From: Eubacterium sp. CAG:252
GTDB taxonomy: Bacteria > Bacillota > Clostridia > Lachnospirales > Lachnospiraceae
Assembly (NCBI GenBank): GCA_000436535.1
Contig: FR886338.1
Location: forward strand, 158,791 to 216,966
Reading direction: 5' to 3'
Length of the DNA stretch: 58,176 nt
A program made the position numbers and the translations under genes. Below are positions 35,189-44,633 of this stretch, in pieces. The notes under the pieces were generated by a model. The model was not told the origin of the DNA. It saw only the letters and a list, made by a program, of their open reading frames with translations, and ran no database searches. How positions within the stretch are numbered: the first letter of the stretch is position 1; every line of letters begins with the position of its first letter.

Positions 35189-35470
35189 ACGGACGACAGC
35201 ATATATGAGAAAAGCAGGTGCGCATACATCAACGATGCCAGAAGCTTCAATTGGATATTTCTAAGACTTTTCATATACGTAATGGTAGTTTCCGCTACCG
35301 TTCGATACGGGACATCCATGTCCCATATCTCACTTCCACAGACATCCGTGTCTGTGGATAGCTGGGTTATTAAAGAAAAGTCTAAGAACTATCTCAATTA
35401 AACTTCAAGTGCATCTTATGATGTATACACCACCGCTTCCCTTTTTATTATGTCTGACTATGGCTGAATT
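35189..35470 (+). repeat. Long-inverted-repeat structured element, copy C
   Basis: Left flank ACGGACGACA, right tail TTATGTCTGACTATGGC. The interior matches copy A closely (CATCAACGATGCCAGAAGCT, AATTGGATATTTCTAAGAC, CCGCTACCGTTCGATACGG). The outer stem is much more decayed than in A. Central hairpin 1 is GGGACA-TCCA-TGTCCC (35309-35324); hairpin 2 is CCACAGACA-TCCG-TGTCTGTGG (35336-35357). The A-to-C change C-T to A-T in stem 1 restores a pair. It lies between the kinase gene and a convergent membrane protein; 35471-35624 holds nothing recognised. Confidence 0.85.
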
Positions 35471-35624
35471 TTGAAAAAATCAACACCTTTGCCGTAAATG
35501 GCTTTCATACATACCATTGGCACTTTTAAAAATGGAGGATTTATTCATCTGGGATAGGAAAAAAACTTAGCGAATTTGCTCATTTATAGTTAATTATTTA
35601 TTATTCAACATACTATCTATTATA

Positions 35625-36206
35625 TCATTTATCATACCAATAATCATCCATTGCTTCATCCATATATCTTCGTTTTCTTTCTTCATCGCTCTCTGCAGCA
35701 CTCTGTATAACAGGAAACATAATCACAATAGCTATCAGACCAATACCTGTAAGTGCCAATGGAATCATCCATAGCCATTCTCCAATTCCCATCATATACA
35801 TTTTCTTTTTCATTGACTTGAATTCATCGCCAAAGCGCTCCTTTAATGGCAGTTCCTTCTTTTTCTTAAACTTATTAACAATACGCAGTATAATGGCCGC
35901 TACTATTATTGCAAGTATTGATTCGAATGCTCCATCATAATCACTAAATAAAATCAGAGCTGAAACTACATTGATACATCCCTCCAGTATACCCAATTTC
36001 ATAGCAAGAGACACTGCAACATAAGGTGCATACTTACGTGCTTCCTCAATTGAATAATACTTCATATATGGAAATGCTCCCTCCTTATGCTTGTCCGCCT
36101 GCTTTCGCTTTACCATCCCGTATATTGCAAATGGTATCGACAAAAGACATACTCCCATTACTTGTGCCAAAGCAAATACAAATATGCCAAACAATATTTC
36201 TTCCAT
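35625..36206 (-). CDS. Uncharacterised four-helix membrane protein
   Basis: 193 residues. Membrane helices at about 4-28, 68-88, 92-110 and 145-170; a charged cytoplasmic stretch (KKKKELPLKERFGDEFKSMKKK) between helices 3 and 4 and a charged tail (ESDEERKRRYMDEAMDDYW). I do not recognise the family. AAAGGAG precedes the ATG at about seven bases. The gap 36207-36537 upstream is AT-rich and holds only its presumed promoter; nothing else is recognised there. Confidence 0.6.
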   Translation of the reverse strand: MEEILFGIFVFALAQVMGVCLLSIPFAIYGMVKRKQADKHKEGAFPYMKYYSIEEARKYAPYVAVSLAMKLGILEGCINVVSALILFSDYDGAFESILAIIVAAIILRIVNKFKKKKELPLKERFGDEFKSMKKKMYMMGIGEWLWMIPLALTGIGLIAIVIMFPVIQSAAESDEERKRRYMDEAMDDYWYDK

Positions 36207-36537
36207 TTTTTTATTCTCCTTTTTCTTTGATTACATTGGTTATTTTTTCTTTTCACTTAATTAGACGAAATGAAAAGCCTTAAGGTTTTAAATTTTTCTA
36301 AATGAAATTGTGAAATCATCAACCTCATATCATTTAAAATATATTATAATCGGCAATAGTTATCAATACATTATTTCAAGAATAGCTTTTTCCTCAATAT
36401 TCTTGTATTTAATGTGAATGAATAATTTTAAACATTTCATTTGGTGCCATAATTCCGTATCTTATATCATCTGTTCACCAATAATATAGTTAAAAACATA
36501 CAAAAATTATAAAAAATTGAAGTCCACCAACCAACCA

Positions 36538-36582
36538 CAAAAAAGGTGTGGATGCCAAATCATTATCTGACATCCACACCTT
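36538..36582 (-). terminator. Terminator of the amt-PII gene
   Basis: A perfect 12-bp stem AAGGTGTGGATG (36543-36554) and CATCCACACCTT (36571-36582), followed on the minus strand by six T, 20 bases after the stop codon. Confidence 0.9.
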
Positions 36583-36602
36583 ATAAATTCTAATCCAATA
36601 TT

Positions 36603-38369
36603 TTAATCATCTTCGCCCTGTAAAGCATCAAAACCAGTTTCACCTGTACGAACCTTTACAACATTTTCAACATCATATACGAATATCTTACCATCACCGA
36701 TATGACCTGTGTAAAGAACCTTTCTGGCTGCATTGATAACATCCATAACTGGAACCTTAGAGATAACCATTTCAACCTGAACCTTAGGAAGAAGCTGCAT
36801 TTCCATCTGAACACCTCTGTAGTATTCAGGTGCGCCCTTCTGTGCGCCACATCCAAGAACCTGTGTAACAGTCATACCAGTTACGCCGATATCGTTCATA
36901 GCCTTCTTTAAAGCTTCAAATCTTTCCTGCTTCATAAGAATTTCAACCTTAGTAATCTTCTTGTCATCTGGTATATCAGAAGATGTCTTAACCATGGCTG
37001 GAACTGCATTTTCAACTGATTCTGAACCAACTGATACAACATCATCATATGTTATATCTATATCTGGCATTCCTGCTGCACCGAATTCAAAACCTGCATA
37101 TGCACTTGTAAGACCATGCTCACATATATCAAGTCCCTTGATTTCTTCTTCCTTAGAAGCTCTAAGTCCGACAGTTGCCTTAATAGCAAGGAATACTATT
37201 GTCATACATATTACTGCCCATGCTGCTACTGATGCAAAACCTAATAACTGAAGTCCTAACTGTGTGAAACCACCACCATAGAATAAGCCTTCTGCCTTGA
37301 TTGCACCACTTTCCATAGCAATTGCATATCCTGGAGCCTTGCTTGTTGCAAAAAGACCAACTGCTATTGTTCCCCAGATACCATTCATCATATGAACTGC
37401 TACGGCACCAACCGGGTCATCTATATGTAACTTATAATCAAGAAGCCATACACCAAATACTACAAGAAGTCCTGCTACAATACCAATAACGAAAGCACCT
37501 TTTGCATCAGTTACATCACAAGAAGCTGTTATAGCAACAAGACCTGCAAGTGATGCATTAAGACACATTGAAACATCTGGCTTTTTATACTTAATCCATG
37601 TAAATATCATACATGTTACTGTTGCTACCGATGGTGCTATTGTTGTTGTGAGGAATACTGATCCAAGATCTTCGATTGTAGTACAAGCAGCGCCGTTGAA
37701 GCCATACCAGCCGAACCATAATATGAATACACCGAGCGCTCCAAGAGGGATGCTGTGTCCGGGAAACGCATTTACCTTTACTACCTTACCCTTCTCATCC
37801 TTAACAAACTTACCGATACGTGGTCCAAGTATTTTAGCTCCTATGATAGCTGAGATACCACCTACCATATGTATACAACATGAACCTGCGAAATCATGGA
37901 AGCCTAACTGTGCTAACCAGCCGCCGCCCCATATCCAGTGTGCTTCAATTGGATATACAAGTGCTGATATAACACCTGAATATACACAATATGAAAGGAA
38001 CTTTGTTCTCTCTGCCATAGCTCCTGATACAATAGTTGCTGTTGTTGCACAGAATACTAAGTTAAATACAAAACTTGAAAAATCAAAATTATCATAAGCT
38101 GTAAATATATCAAATCCAGGCTTTCCAATGAAACCAAATAAATCTTCACCGAGTAATAAACTAAATCCTATGAATATGAACACTACTGTACCAATACAGA
38201 AGTCCATAAGGTTCTTCATAATAATATTACCTGCGTTTTTAGCTCTTGTGAAGCCTGTTTCTACCATTGCAAATCCTGCCTGCATCCAGAATACCAATGC
38301 GGCACCTATAAGGAACCATATTCCAAATGTCTGCTCACTTATTAAGTTCGTTATCTGTTCTACTGCCAT
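36603..38369 (-). CDS. Ammonium transporter fused to a PII signalling domain (Amt-GlnB)
   Basis: 588 residues. Amt/Rh channel (about 10-410) of eleven helices with twin pore histidines His167 (SCCIHMVGG) and His326 (AVHMMNGIWG). After a linker of about 60 residues follows a complete PII domain (473-588) with the B loop TGHIGDGKIFVYDVENV that binds ATP/2-oxoglutarate. The T-loop reads YYRGVQMEMQLLPKV, so Met replaces the Tyr51 that is uridylylated in E. coli GlnK. PII normally plugs Amt from the cytoplasm; here it is tethered. GGGAGGAAAAAG precedes the ATG. Regulation probably through the leader hairpin at 38562. No separate glnK is nearby. Confidence 0.95.
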   Translation of the reverse strand: MAVEQITNLISEQTFGIWFLIGAALVFWMQAGFAMVETGFTRAKNAGNIIMKNLMDFCIGTVVFIFIGFSLLLGEDLFGFIGKPGFDIFTAYDNFDFSSFVFNLVFCATTATIVSGAMAERTKFLSYCVYSGVISALVYPIEAHWIWGGGWLAQLGFHDFAGSCCIHMVGGISAIIGAKILGPRIGKFVKDEKGKVVKVNAFPGHSIPLGALGVFILWFGWYGFNGAACTTIEDLGSVFLTTTIAPSVATVTCMIFTWIKYKKPDVSMCLNASLAGLVAITASCDVTDAKGAFVIGIVAGLLVVFGVWLLDYKLHIDDPVGAVAVHMMNGIWGTIAVGLFATSKAPGYAIAMESGAIKAEGLFYGGGFTQLGLQLLGFASVAAWAVICMTIVFLAIKATVGLRASKEEEIKGLDICEHGLTSAYAGFEFGAAGMPDIDITYDDVVSVGSESVENAVPAMVKTSSDIPDDKKITKVEILMKQERFEALKKAMNDIGVTGMTVTQVLGCGAQKGAPEYYRGVQMEMQLLPKVQVEMVISKVPVMDVINAARKVLYTGHIGDGKIFVYDVENVVKVRTGETGFDALQGEDD

Positions 38370-38561
38370 ATCTTTTTCCTCCCTTTTTTATATGGAAGCC
38401 CAATGAAGGTGATCAGATTTCATCAGACAACTGAAATACAGATAAACATTTATTACCCGCGCCGTAACTCCTTGACTGATATTCCTTCCGTAATATAAAT
38501 TCCTGTATCACCATCACTTTGATTCAGGTCTTTATGTGTGAATATAATCAGACAAAGAAAA

Positions 38562-38635
38562 AAGGCATGCAACTACTCTATCTGGTAGTCACACGCCTTT
38601 GTGTTCTCTGTTTTTCAATTATGTTGATTATTATA
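38562..38635 (-). promoter_or_regulatory. Candidate attenuator and -10 box in the amt leader
   Basis: On the minus strand a TATAAT (38630-38635) is followed 31 bases later by a hairpin (arms 38585-38599 and 38562-38576, with mismatches) and then a run of six T. It is a terminator shape in the 5' leader, about 190 bases before the amt start, so most transcripts would stop unless relieved. No good -35 is seen, which fits activator control (the divergent AraC gene?). The leader from 38370 to 38561 is otherwise unexplained. Confidence 0.5.
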
Positions 38636-38747
38636 CAACTCTTTTTTGATATTTATTGAAAAAATCGGACATTTTTATTGACTTTTTTAATATTTGTTTT
38701 ATCATTATTTTATAAACACCACATAATATAAAGATTGGAGAATACTT

Positions 38748-39584
38748 ATGAATAATCACATATATCAGCCAATGATATTTAATCCTGAAGTCAGTGTCGA
38801 CTCAATATTTATTAAAAATGTACATCCTGAAAATGCAGTTTCCACGAATATGTTTATATATCAGGCGGATAAAACAAGCTCAGAATCTATTGTACCCGAC
38901 AGCTCTGTTCTTTTCCCATCAACCCACACTCAATGGATAATGGGCTACAACCATTCTGATAATGCTGCTGTCTTTTACTGCATAGGTCCTGTAACCAAAA
39001 GGCGAAATTATTCATTTAAAAATTATGAACACTACTTTGGTGTATGCTTTGATGATATATGTTCCTACTTTGCAAAAGGAGTCCCTGCTGACACATATCC
39101 ATCCAGTATGACCGATGAAATATTTGAATACACGCCAACAGAAAGCTCATACGAATACAGTTTTATACAACAACTAAAAAAACACAGCGACCTTAATACA
39201 CGCGCCGCCATGTTTAAAGATTTTCTTTCTGAAAGCAAGCAGTGCTGCTATATTCCAGAGAATATGATTACTCTTACTGATATCATTAAAAAGACTTATG
39301 GATGTATCCACATATCAGAACTTGCCACAAAGCTTGGTTACTCTGAAAGACATATCCTCAGGATGTTCAACGAAACTCTTGGTGTAACTCCTAAGGACTA
39401 CTGTAAAATGATAAGATTTCAGACAGTTCTTATCAATATGCTCTCCAACAACAGCCAGAATAACAGCGCTTACATATCTGGTCTTGGATATTCTGACCAG
39501 GCACACTTTCAGAGGGAATTCAAGACATTTACAGGAATAACGCCACGCCAGTTTACTAAACTCATCGCAGCACCCGAGTTATAA
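38748..39584 (+). CDS. AraC-family transcriptional regulator
   Basis: 278 residues. The C-terminal 100 residues hold two helix-turn-helix units: IHISELATKLGYSERHILRMFNETLG and the second, SAYISGLGYSDQAHFQREFKTFTGITPRQF with the AraC signature. The N-terminal 170 residues form a cupin-like or unassigned sensor (contains TQWIMGYNHSDNAAVFYCIGP and a GVCF strand). GATTGGAGAATACTT precedes the ATG. It is divergent from amt-PII, so it may control that gene or nitrogen use, but effector and targets are unknown. Confidence 0.88.
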   Translation: MNNHIYQPMIFNPEVSVDSIFIKNVHPENAVSTNMFIYQADKTSSESIVPDSSVLFPSTHTQWIMGYNHSDNAAVFYCIGPVTKRRNYSFKNYEHYFGVCFDDICSYFAKGVPADTYPSSMTDEIFEYTPTESSYEYSFIQQLKKHSDLNTRAAMFKDFLSESKQCCYIPENMITLTDIIKKTYGCIHISELATKLGYSERHILRMFNETLGVTPKDYCKMIRFQTVLINMLSNNSQNNSAYISGLGYSDQAHFQREFKTFTGITPRQFTKLIAAPEL

Positions 39585-39631
39585 CATCAATTATTGCATA
39601 CTGTAACTATGCACCACTAATAGTGACATTA

Positions 39632-40996
39632 TTATAATATAAAATCTGACATAACGGTATTGCTTATATCTATTCCTCTCTTGGAAAGGTATAAGCAGTT
39701 GCCGTCATGTATAAGAAGTCCGCGGGCTATATTATCCTCGATTGCCTCACCGAATATATCTTTTATATCGGTTCCGAATTCTTCTTTGAAGTCTGTTATA
39801 TCTATTCCTTTTGTCTTTCTTAAACCAAGAAACATATATTCAGACATCTCATCTTCCTTTGACAGTTCTTCCATATCTGTTCTTATCTGTAATAATTCAT
39901 TTACATAGCTCTTATCTAATGCATTTGTAATTTCTGCCAACACATCCATATATCTGCCAATATCCGATATATTAGTATATCTCCTGCCTCCATACAAAGA
40001 AGCTGCACCTATACCAAAGCCTAGATAATCACATCTTTCCCAGTACTTTAAGTTATGCTTGCACTCATAACCTTTTTGGGCATAGTTTGATATCTCATAC
40101 TGTTCATAACCGTATGAAGACAGCATTTCCTTTGTCATATAATACATCTGCCTGTCCTCATCATCTGACGGTATTGGTGGAAAACTGTCTATATTATCAG
40201 ACAGCCTCGTTCCCTCCTCAACTATAAGACTGTATACAGATATATGCTCTGCTCCAAGCGACAATGCCTTTTCTAACACAGCTTTAAAGCTCTCCATAGT
40301 CTGACCCGGAAGTGCTGACATAAGGTCAATATTGATATTGTCAAAACCTGCCTCTCTTGCTATTTTATAGCTTTCCATAAACTGCTCATATGTGTGTATT
40401 CTGCCTAACATCCTAAGCTCATTATTATCGGTGCTCTGCAAGCCAAAGCTTATCCTGTTTATGCCAGCTTTGCGGTATATCACAGCCTTTTTCTTATCCA
40501 TAGTTCCCGGATTACATTCTATAGTTATCTCTGCTTTATCACTTACATTATAATTCTTTCTTACAGCATCTAAAATGTCACTTATATCCTCTGCATCAAT
40601 GGCAGATGGAGTCCCTCCGCCTATAAATATTGATGTTACTATATGCCCATTCTCAGATTTAATATCATCTACACAACCTGAAATATCTTCCTGCATTATT
40701 GTTTTTTCATAATCAGCCATACAGACAGTATCATATAACGCATAATCACTTGTCAGACCATTAACTGCCGGTTCTTCCATATCCTCATATGATGTATTAT
40801 CGCCCTGCAATACATTTTTAATTAATTTATTGGCACATTTGCCCTCTCTGGTAAGATATATTTCATTGATAAGTGCCCTCACATACTGCTTTCTTGTATG
40901 CACATCAGCAGGCGATGACAGAAAGTCGCAGTATATGCACTTATGTACACAAAAGGGGATATGTATATATATCCCCAGTTCGTTTTTATTCTTCAT
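39632..40996 (-). CDS. hemW: Radical SAM protein HemW (heme chaperone) with insertion
   Basis: 454 residues; family members are about 375. The radical SAM cluster motif is CVHKCIYC (Cys16, Cys20, Cys23; CX3CX2C of the HemN/HemW group), then IFIGGGTPSAI, RISFGLQS, NIDLMSALPGQT and YEISNYAQKG. Between the first helix and IFIGGGTPS about 65 residues (53-118) are inserted, rich in Asp/Glu and with two Cys. It lacks the N-terminal arm of true coproporphyrinogen dehydrogenase HemN. The start codon overlaps the end of lepA by 11 bases; lepA-hemW is a widespread Firmicute pair. Role: heme trafficking, inferred from the family. Confidence 0.9.
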   Translation of the reverse strand: MKNKNELGIYIHIPFCVHKCIYCDFLSSPADVHTRKQYVRALINEIYLTREGKCANKLIKNVLQGDNTSYEDMEEPAVNGLTSDYALYDTVCMADYEKTIMQEDISGCVDDIKSENGHIVTSIFIGGGTPSAIDAEDISDILDAVRKNYNVSDKAEITIECNPGTMDKKKAVIYRKAGINRISFGLQSTDNNELRMLGRIHTYEQFMESYKIAREAGFDNINIDLMSALPGQTMESFKAVLEKALSLGAEHISVYSLIVEEGTRLSDNIDSFPPIPSDDEDRQMYYMTKEMLSSYGYEQYEISNYAQKGYECKHNLKYWERCDYLGFGIGAASLYGGRRYTNISDIGRYMDVLAEITNALDKSYVNELLQIRTDMEELSKEDEMSEYMFLGLRKTKGIDITDFKEEFGTDIKDIFGEAIEDNIARGLLIHDGNCLYLSKRGIDISNTVMSDFIL

Positions 40997-42800
40997 CTAA
41001 CTTTAATACGCTCATGAATGCTTTCTGTGGTATCTCTACGTTACCAATCTGGCGCATCCTCTTCTTTCCTTCCTTCTGCTTTTCAAGAAGCTTCTTTTTA
41101 CGCGAAATATCGCCGCCGTAACACTTTGCAAGTACGTCTTTACGAAGTGCCTTGACTGTTTCTCTTGCTATAACCCTGCTTCCGATAGCCGCCTGAATAG
41201 GTATCTCAAACTGCTGTCTAGGTATCTCCTGCTTAAGCTTCTCGCACATCTTTCTTCCACGTTCCTCCGCACTGCCTGCGAATACGATAAATGAAAGCGC
41301 ATCCACCTCTTCCTTGTTGATAAGAATATCAAGCTTGACAAGGTTAGATTTCTCATATCCCTTCATCTCATAATCAAATGAAGCATAACCTCTTGAGCGT
41401 GACTTTAACGCATCAAAGAAATCATATATTATCTCGTTGAGCGGAAGGTCATACTTAAGAAGTGCTCTTGTCTGTTCTATATATTCCATACCATTGTATA
41501 CACCACGGCGCTCCTGACAAAGCTTCATAATAGGACCAACAAACTCAGTTGTAACCATAATCTCAGCACTTACCATAGGCTCTTCCATATAGTCTATCTC
41601 TGATGGGTCTGGCATATTAGATGGATTAGTAAGGTCTATAACCTCACCATTAGTCTTATGCACCTTGTATATAACGCCCGGCGCTGTTGTTACAAGGTCA
41701 AGATTATATTCTCTTTCAAGTCTTTCCTGTATAATCTCAAGATGTAAAAGTCCTAAGAAACCACATCTGAAACCAAATCCAAGCGCTATAGATGTTTCAG
41801 GCTCAAACTGGAGTGAAGCATCATTAAGCTGAAGCTTTTCAAGTGCCTCTCTTAAGTCCTGATACTTTGCACCATCTGCCGGATATAAACCGCAGTAAAC
41901 CATAGGATTAACCTTCTTATAACCCGGAAGCGGCTCTGCTACTGGTCTGTCATTATCTGTGACTGTATCACCTACTCTTGTATCCTGAACATTCTTGATA
42001 CTTGCTGTTATATATCCAACCATACCTGCTGATAACTCATCACAAGGTATGAACTGTCCGGCTCCGAAGTAACCTACCTCAACTACTTCTTCAACCGCAC
42101 CTGTCGCCATCATCCTTATCTTAGTACCCTTCTTTACAGTACCTTCTACTATTCTTACAAATATAATAACCCCCTTATACGCATCATATAATGAGTCAAA
42201 TATAAGTGCTGAAAGTGGATTAGCAGCATCACCTGTAGGTGCTGGAATTTTGGTTACTATCTGTTCAAGAACTTCTTCGATATTAATACCATTCTTTGCT
42301 GATATAAGTGGTGCATCCTGAGCCTCTATTCCGATAATATCTTCAATTTCATCCTTAACCCTGTCTGGTTCTGCACTTGGAAGGTCTATCTTGTTAATAA
42401 CAGGAAATACCTCAAGGTCGTGGTCAAGCGCAAGGTATACATTGGCAAGTGTCTGTGCCTCTATACCCTGTGCCGCATCTACTACAAGCACTGCTCCGTC
42501 ACAGGCTGCAAGCGCCCTTGATACCTCATAGTTAAAGTCAACGTGACCCGGAGTATCAATAAGGTTGAATATATATTCCTCACCATCATTCGCCTTGTAT
42601 ACAGTTCTTACTGTCTGCGACTTGATAGTAATTCCCCTCTCTCTTTCTATATCCATATTATCAAGCACCTGCTCCTGCATTTCCCTGCTTGTAAGAAGAC
42701 CTGTCTTTTCAATTATTCTGTCCGCAAGAGTTGACTTACCGTGGTCAATATGCGCTATTATACAAAAGTTTCTTATGTTTTTCTGATTAATCTTAGCCAT
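40986..42800 (-). CDS. lepA: Elongation factor 4 (back-translocating ribosomal GTPase)
   Basis: 604 residues, the standard length. GTPase motifs: AHIDHGKSTL (G1), the switch-1 RGITIK (G2), DTPGHVDF (G3), NKIDLP (G4) and the SAKNG (G5). It lacks EF-G domain IV and has the LepA C-terminal domain ending CYGGDISRKKKLLEKQKEGKKRM. Remodels or rescues stalled ribosomes and helps 30S assembly. The ATG overlaps the amidase stop by eight bases; hemW overlaps its own end, so amidase-lepA-hemW are one transcription unit. Confidence 0.98.
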   Translation of the reverse strand: MAKINQKNIRNFCIIAHIDHGKSTLADRIIEKTGLLTSREMQEQVLDNMDIERERGITIKSQTVRTVYKANDGEEYIFNLIDTPGHVDFNYEVSRALAACDGAVLVVDAAQGIEAQTLANVYLALDHDLEVFPVINKIDLPSAEPDRVKDEIEDIIGIEAQDAPLISAKNGINIEEVLEQIVTKIPAPTGDAANPLSALIFDSLYDAYKGVIIFVRIVEGTVKKGTKIRMMATGAVEEVVEVGYFGAGQFIPCDELSAGMVGYITASIKNVQDTRVGDTVTDNDRPVAEPLPGYKKVNPMVYCGLYPADGAKYQDLREALEKLQLNDASLQFEPETSIALGFGFRCGFLGLLHLEIIQERLEREYNLDLVTTAPGVIYKVHKTNGEVIDLTNPSNMPDPSEIDYMEEPMVSAEIMVTTEFVGPIMKLCQERRGVYNGMEYIEQTRALLKYDLPLNEIIYDFFDALKSRSRGYASFDYEMKGYEKSNLVKLDILINKEEVDALSFIVFAGSAEERGRKMCEKLKQEIPRQQFEIPIQAAIGSRVIARETVKALRKDVLAKCYGGDISRKKKLLEKQKEGKKRMRQIGNVEIPQKAFMSVLKLDEE

Positions 42801-43584
42801 TAATATAACCTGCCTGTTCTAAGTATTTTATAATTCCATCTGATACTGCCTTAGCTGTATTTTCCTTGTCTGTTGTTACCAGCTTGTTATCCTCGCTGCT
42901 ATACATATTACCAAGCTCAACTATACAGCTTGCTGATGAACTATGCTGATTAAGGTAATAATCCTTTGATGAATCATCTGGAGTACCTGTATTCACCCCA
43001 TTTGTACCAACACCTATCTCCTTAAATGCATCTATTATATCCGTTGCCAGCTTATTAGAGTCCTTTGGCGATGATGTATATATCCACGTGCTGACACCAC
43101 TGCTTGTGCCTTTCTTCTTAGCAACATCTCTGTGAAGTGACACAAGTGCTGCTGCTTTTCCTGCACTGCTCTTTTTAATCCGTGCCGAATAATCTACATT
43201 TTCATCTGCTGTCCTTGTCATAACAACAATTATACCATACGCACTAAGATTGCTCTCAATAAGCTTAGCGAGCTCTAACACCTGGTCTTTTTCATAATTC
43301 TTCCCATCATACTGTCCCGTATCAGTTCCACCGTGTGATGCATCTATACACACAACTGCCTTTTCTGACGCCCCCTGCTTTTTCGTATCAGTATCATTTC
43401 CAGACATATCATTAGCAGCACCCACAGAAGCAGAAGTATCTTCTGTGGCTTTACCAGTACCTGCTGCCGGTCTTATTGACGTTCCAAAATCGGCATATAA
43501 CATAGCTGCAAATATAAGGACTGCTATAATAGAGGCTAATCCAAATATTCTGTGCCATCTAATTCCTGAATTATTACTTTTCAT
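42793..43584 (-). CDS. N-acetylmuramoyl-L-alanine amidase (Amidase_3), membrane anchored
   Basis: 263 residues. N-terminal signal anchor (about 10-30: IFGLASIIAVLIFAAMLY), Ser/Thr/Asp linker to about residue 75, then an Amidase_3 domain that cuts the bond between muramic acid and L-Ala. Zinc ligands and catalysis: His in IDASHGG, Glu in NYEKDQ, His in VSLHRD, and catalytic Glu in CIVELGN. The family variant of CwlD/spore type is similar in size, and sporulation genes lie next to it; a spore cortex role (CwlD-like) is possible but not shown. First gene of the lepA-hemW unit. Confidence 0.85.
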   Translation of the reverse strand: MKSNNSGIRWHRIFGLASIIAVLIFAAMLYADFGTSIRPAAGTGKATEDTSASVGAANDMSGNDTDTKKQGASEKAVVCIDASHGGTDTGQYDGKNYEKDQVLELAKLIESNLSAYGIIVVMTRTADENVDYSARIKKSSAGKAAALVSLHRDVAKKKGTSSGVSTWIYTSSPKDSNKLATDIIDAFKEIGVGTNGVNTGTPDDSSKDYYLNQHSSSASCIVELGNMYSSEDNKLVTTDKENTAKAVSDGIIKYLEQAGYING

Positions 43585-43782
43585 ATCATTCTTTCCATAT
43601 CTGTTTTAATAAATATAAAGCCTTTTCCCCTTATACCAGCTATACTATTCTATTTTCATAGACACGGCTGAGAATGTCAAGCAAAATGTTATATTATATG
43701 AAATATTTTATAACTTTTTAAGTTACTGTTAAGAGCCAATTCCCCAAATGCCATGCATGGCTCCTGACAATAACCATTTTAA

Positions 43783-44523
43783 TCAACAGGCCCTTACCAT
43801 CTCCCTCTTGAGCCTCTTTATAATCTTTTTCTCCAGTCTTGATATATAAGACTGGGATATTCCTAGCATATCTGCTACCTCTTTCTGTGTTTTTTCCTCT
43901 CCATCCTTGTCACTAAGCCCATACCTCAAATCGACTATAATTCTCTCCCTCTCTGACAGATTGCCGAGCGCATTTTTAAGTGCCTTCATCTCAACCTCAT
44001 TTTCAAGATCCTTATAACATACATCATCATCTGTACCAAGAATATCTGATAACAGAAGTTCATTGCCATCCCAGTCTACGTTAAGCGGTTCGTCTATGGA
44101 TACCTCTGCCCTTATCTTGCTGCTTCTTCTAAGGTGCATAAGAATTTCATTCTCTATACATCTTGAGGCATATGTAGCAAGCTTTATATTCTTATCACGG
44201 TCATACGAATTGATTGCCTTTATAAGTCCTATTGTTCCGATCGATATCAAATCCTCTACTCCAACCCCTGTATTATCAAACTTTTTTGCTATGTATACAA
44301 CCAGACGAAGATTGTGCTCTATAAGCATTTTCTTGGCATAATCGTCATCTTCAGTCTTTAACATCGCCAGTACATTTTTCTCCTCCTCTGCATCAAGCGG
44401 TGCCGGTAATACCTCTGCCCCTCCTATATAGTGAACCTCTCTTGTTCCTAACATATAAAGATTTCTTATAGATGGTACCATCTTAAACCGAAAACGATCT
44501 GCAACTGCCACTTTTATCACCAT
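43783..44523 (-). CDS. sigE: Sporulation sigma factor SigE (pro-form)
   Basis: 246 residues, mother-cell sigma factor made as an inactive precursor. After a divergent pro-sequence (about 1-30) it matches B. subtilis SigE nearly word for word: VHYIGGAEVLPAPL, RLVVYIAKKFDNTG, EDLISIGTIGLIKAI, IKLATYASRCIENEILM (region 2), EPLNVDWDGNELLLSDILGTDDD, and region 4 KTQKEVADMLGISQSYISRLEKKIIKRLK. The ATG at 44523 follows GAGGAGAGAA; the longer frame upstream is not supported. spoIIGA precedes it by 110 bases. SigG, which often follows in Bacilli and Clostridia, is not present here. Confidence 0.96.
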   Translation of the reverse strand: MVIKVAVADRFRFKMVPSIRNLYMLGTREVHYIGGAEVLPAPLDAEEEKNVLAMLKTEDDDYAKKMLIEHNLRLVVYIAKKFDNTGVGVEDLISIGTIGLIKAINSYDRDKNIKLATYASRCIENEILMHLRRSSKIRAEVSIDEPLNVDWDGNELLLSDILGTDDDVCYKDLENEVEMKALKNALGNLSERERIIVDLRYGLSDKDGEEKTQKEVADMLGISQSYISRLEKKIIKRLKREMVRAC

Positions 44524-44633
44524 TTCTCTCCTCATTTCTACGGCGCTGTTACACTCACAGGAATACGGATGCACCGCCAACATATTCCTGCCCTGCAATG
44601 CAAAGACTGATTATTATGTCTGTTACATTCGCA

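Noticed and set aside
38413..38514. 33-residue ORF in the amt leader
   Set aside because: Weak ribosome site, no recognisable sequence; kept only as part of the leader.
38562..38599. ANTAR-type anti-termination hairpin
   Set aside because: The loop lacks the A1/G4 hexaloop pattern and no second hairpin is visible; only a generic attenuator can be claimed.
43783..44523. SigG or SigF assignment
   Set aside because: The pro-sequence, YIGGAEVLP and the adjacent spoIIGA identify SigE.
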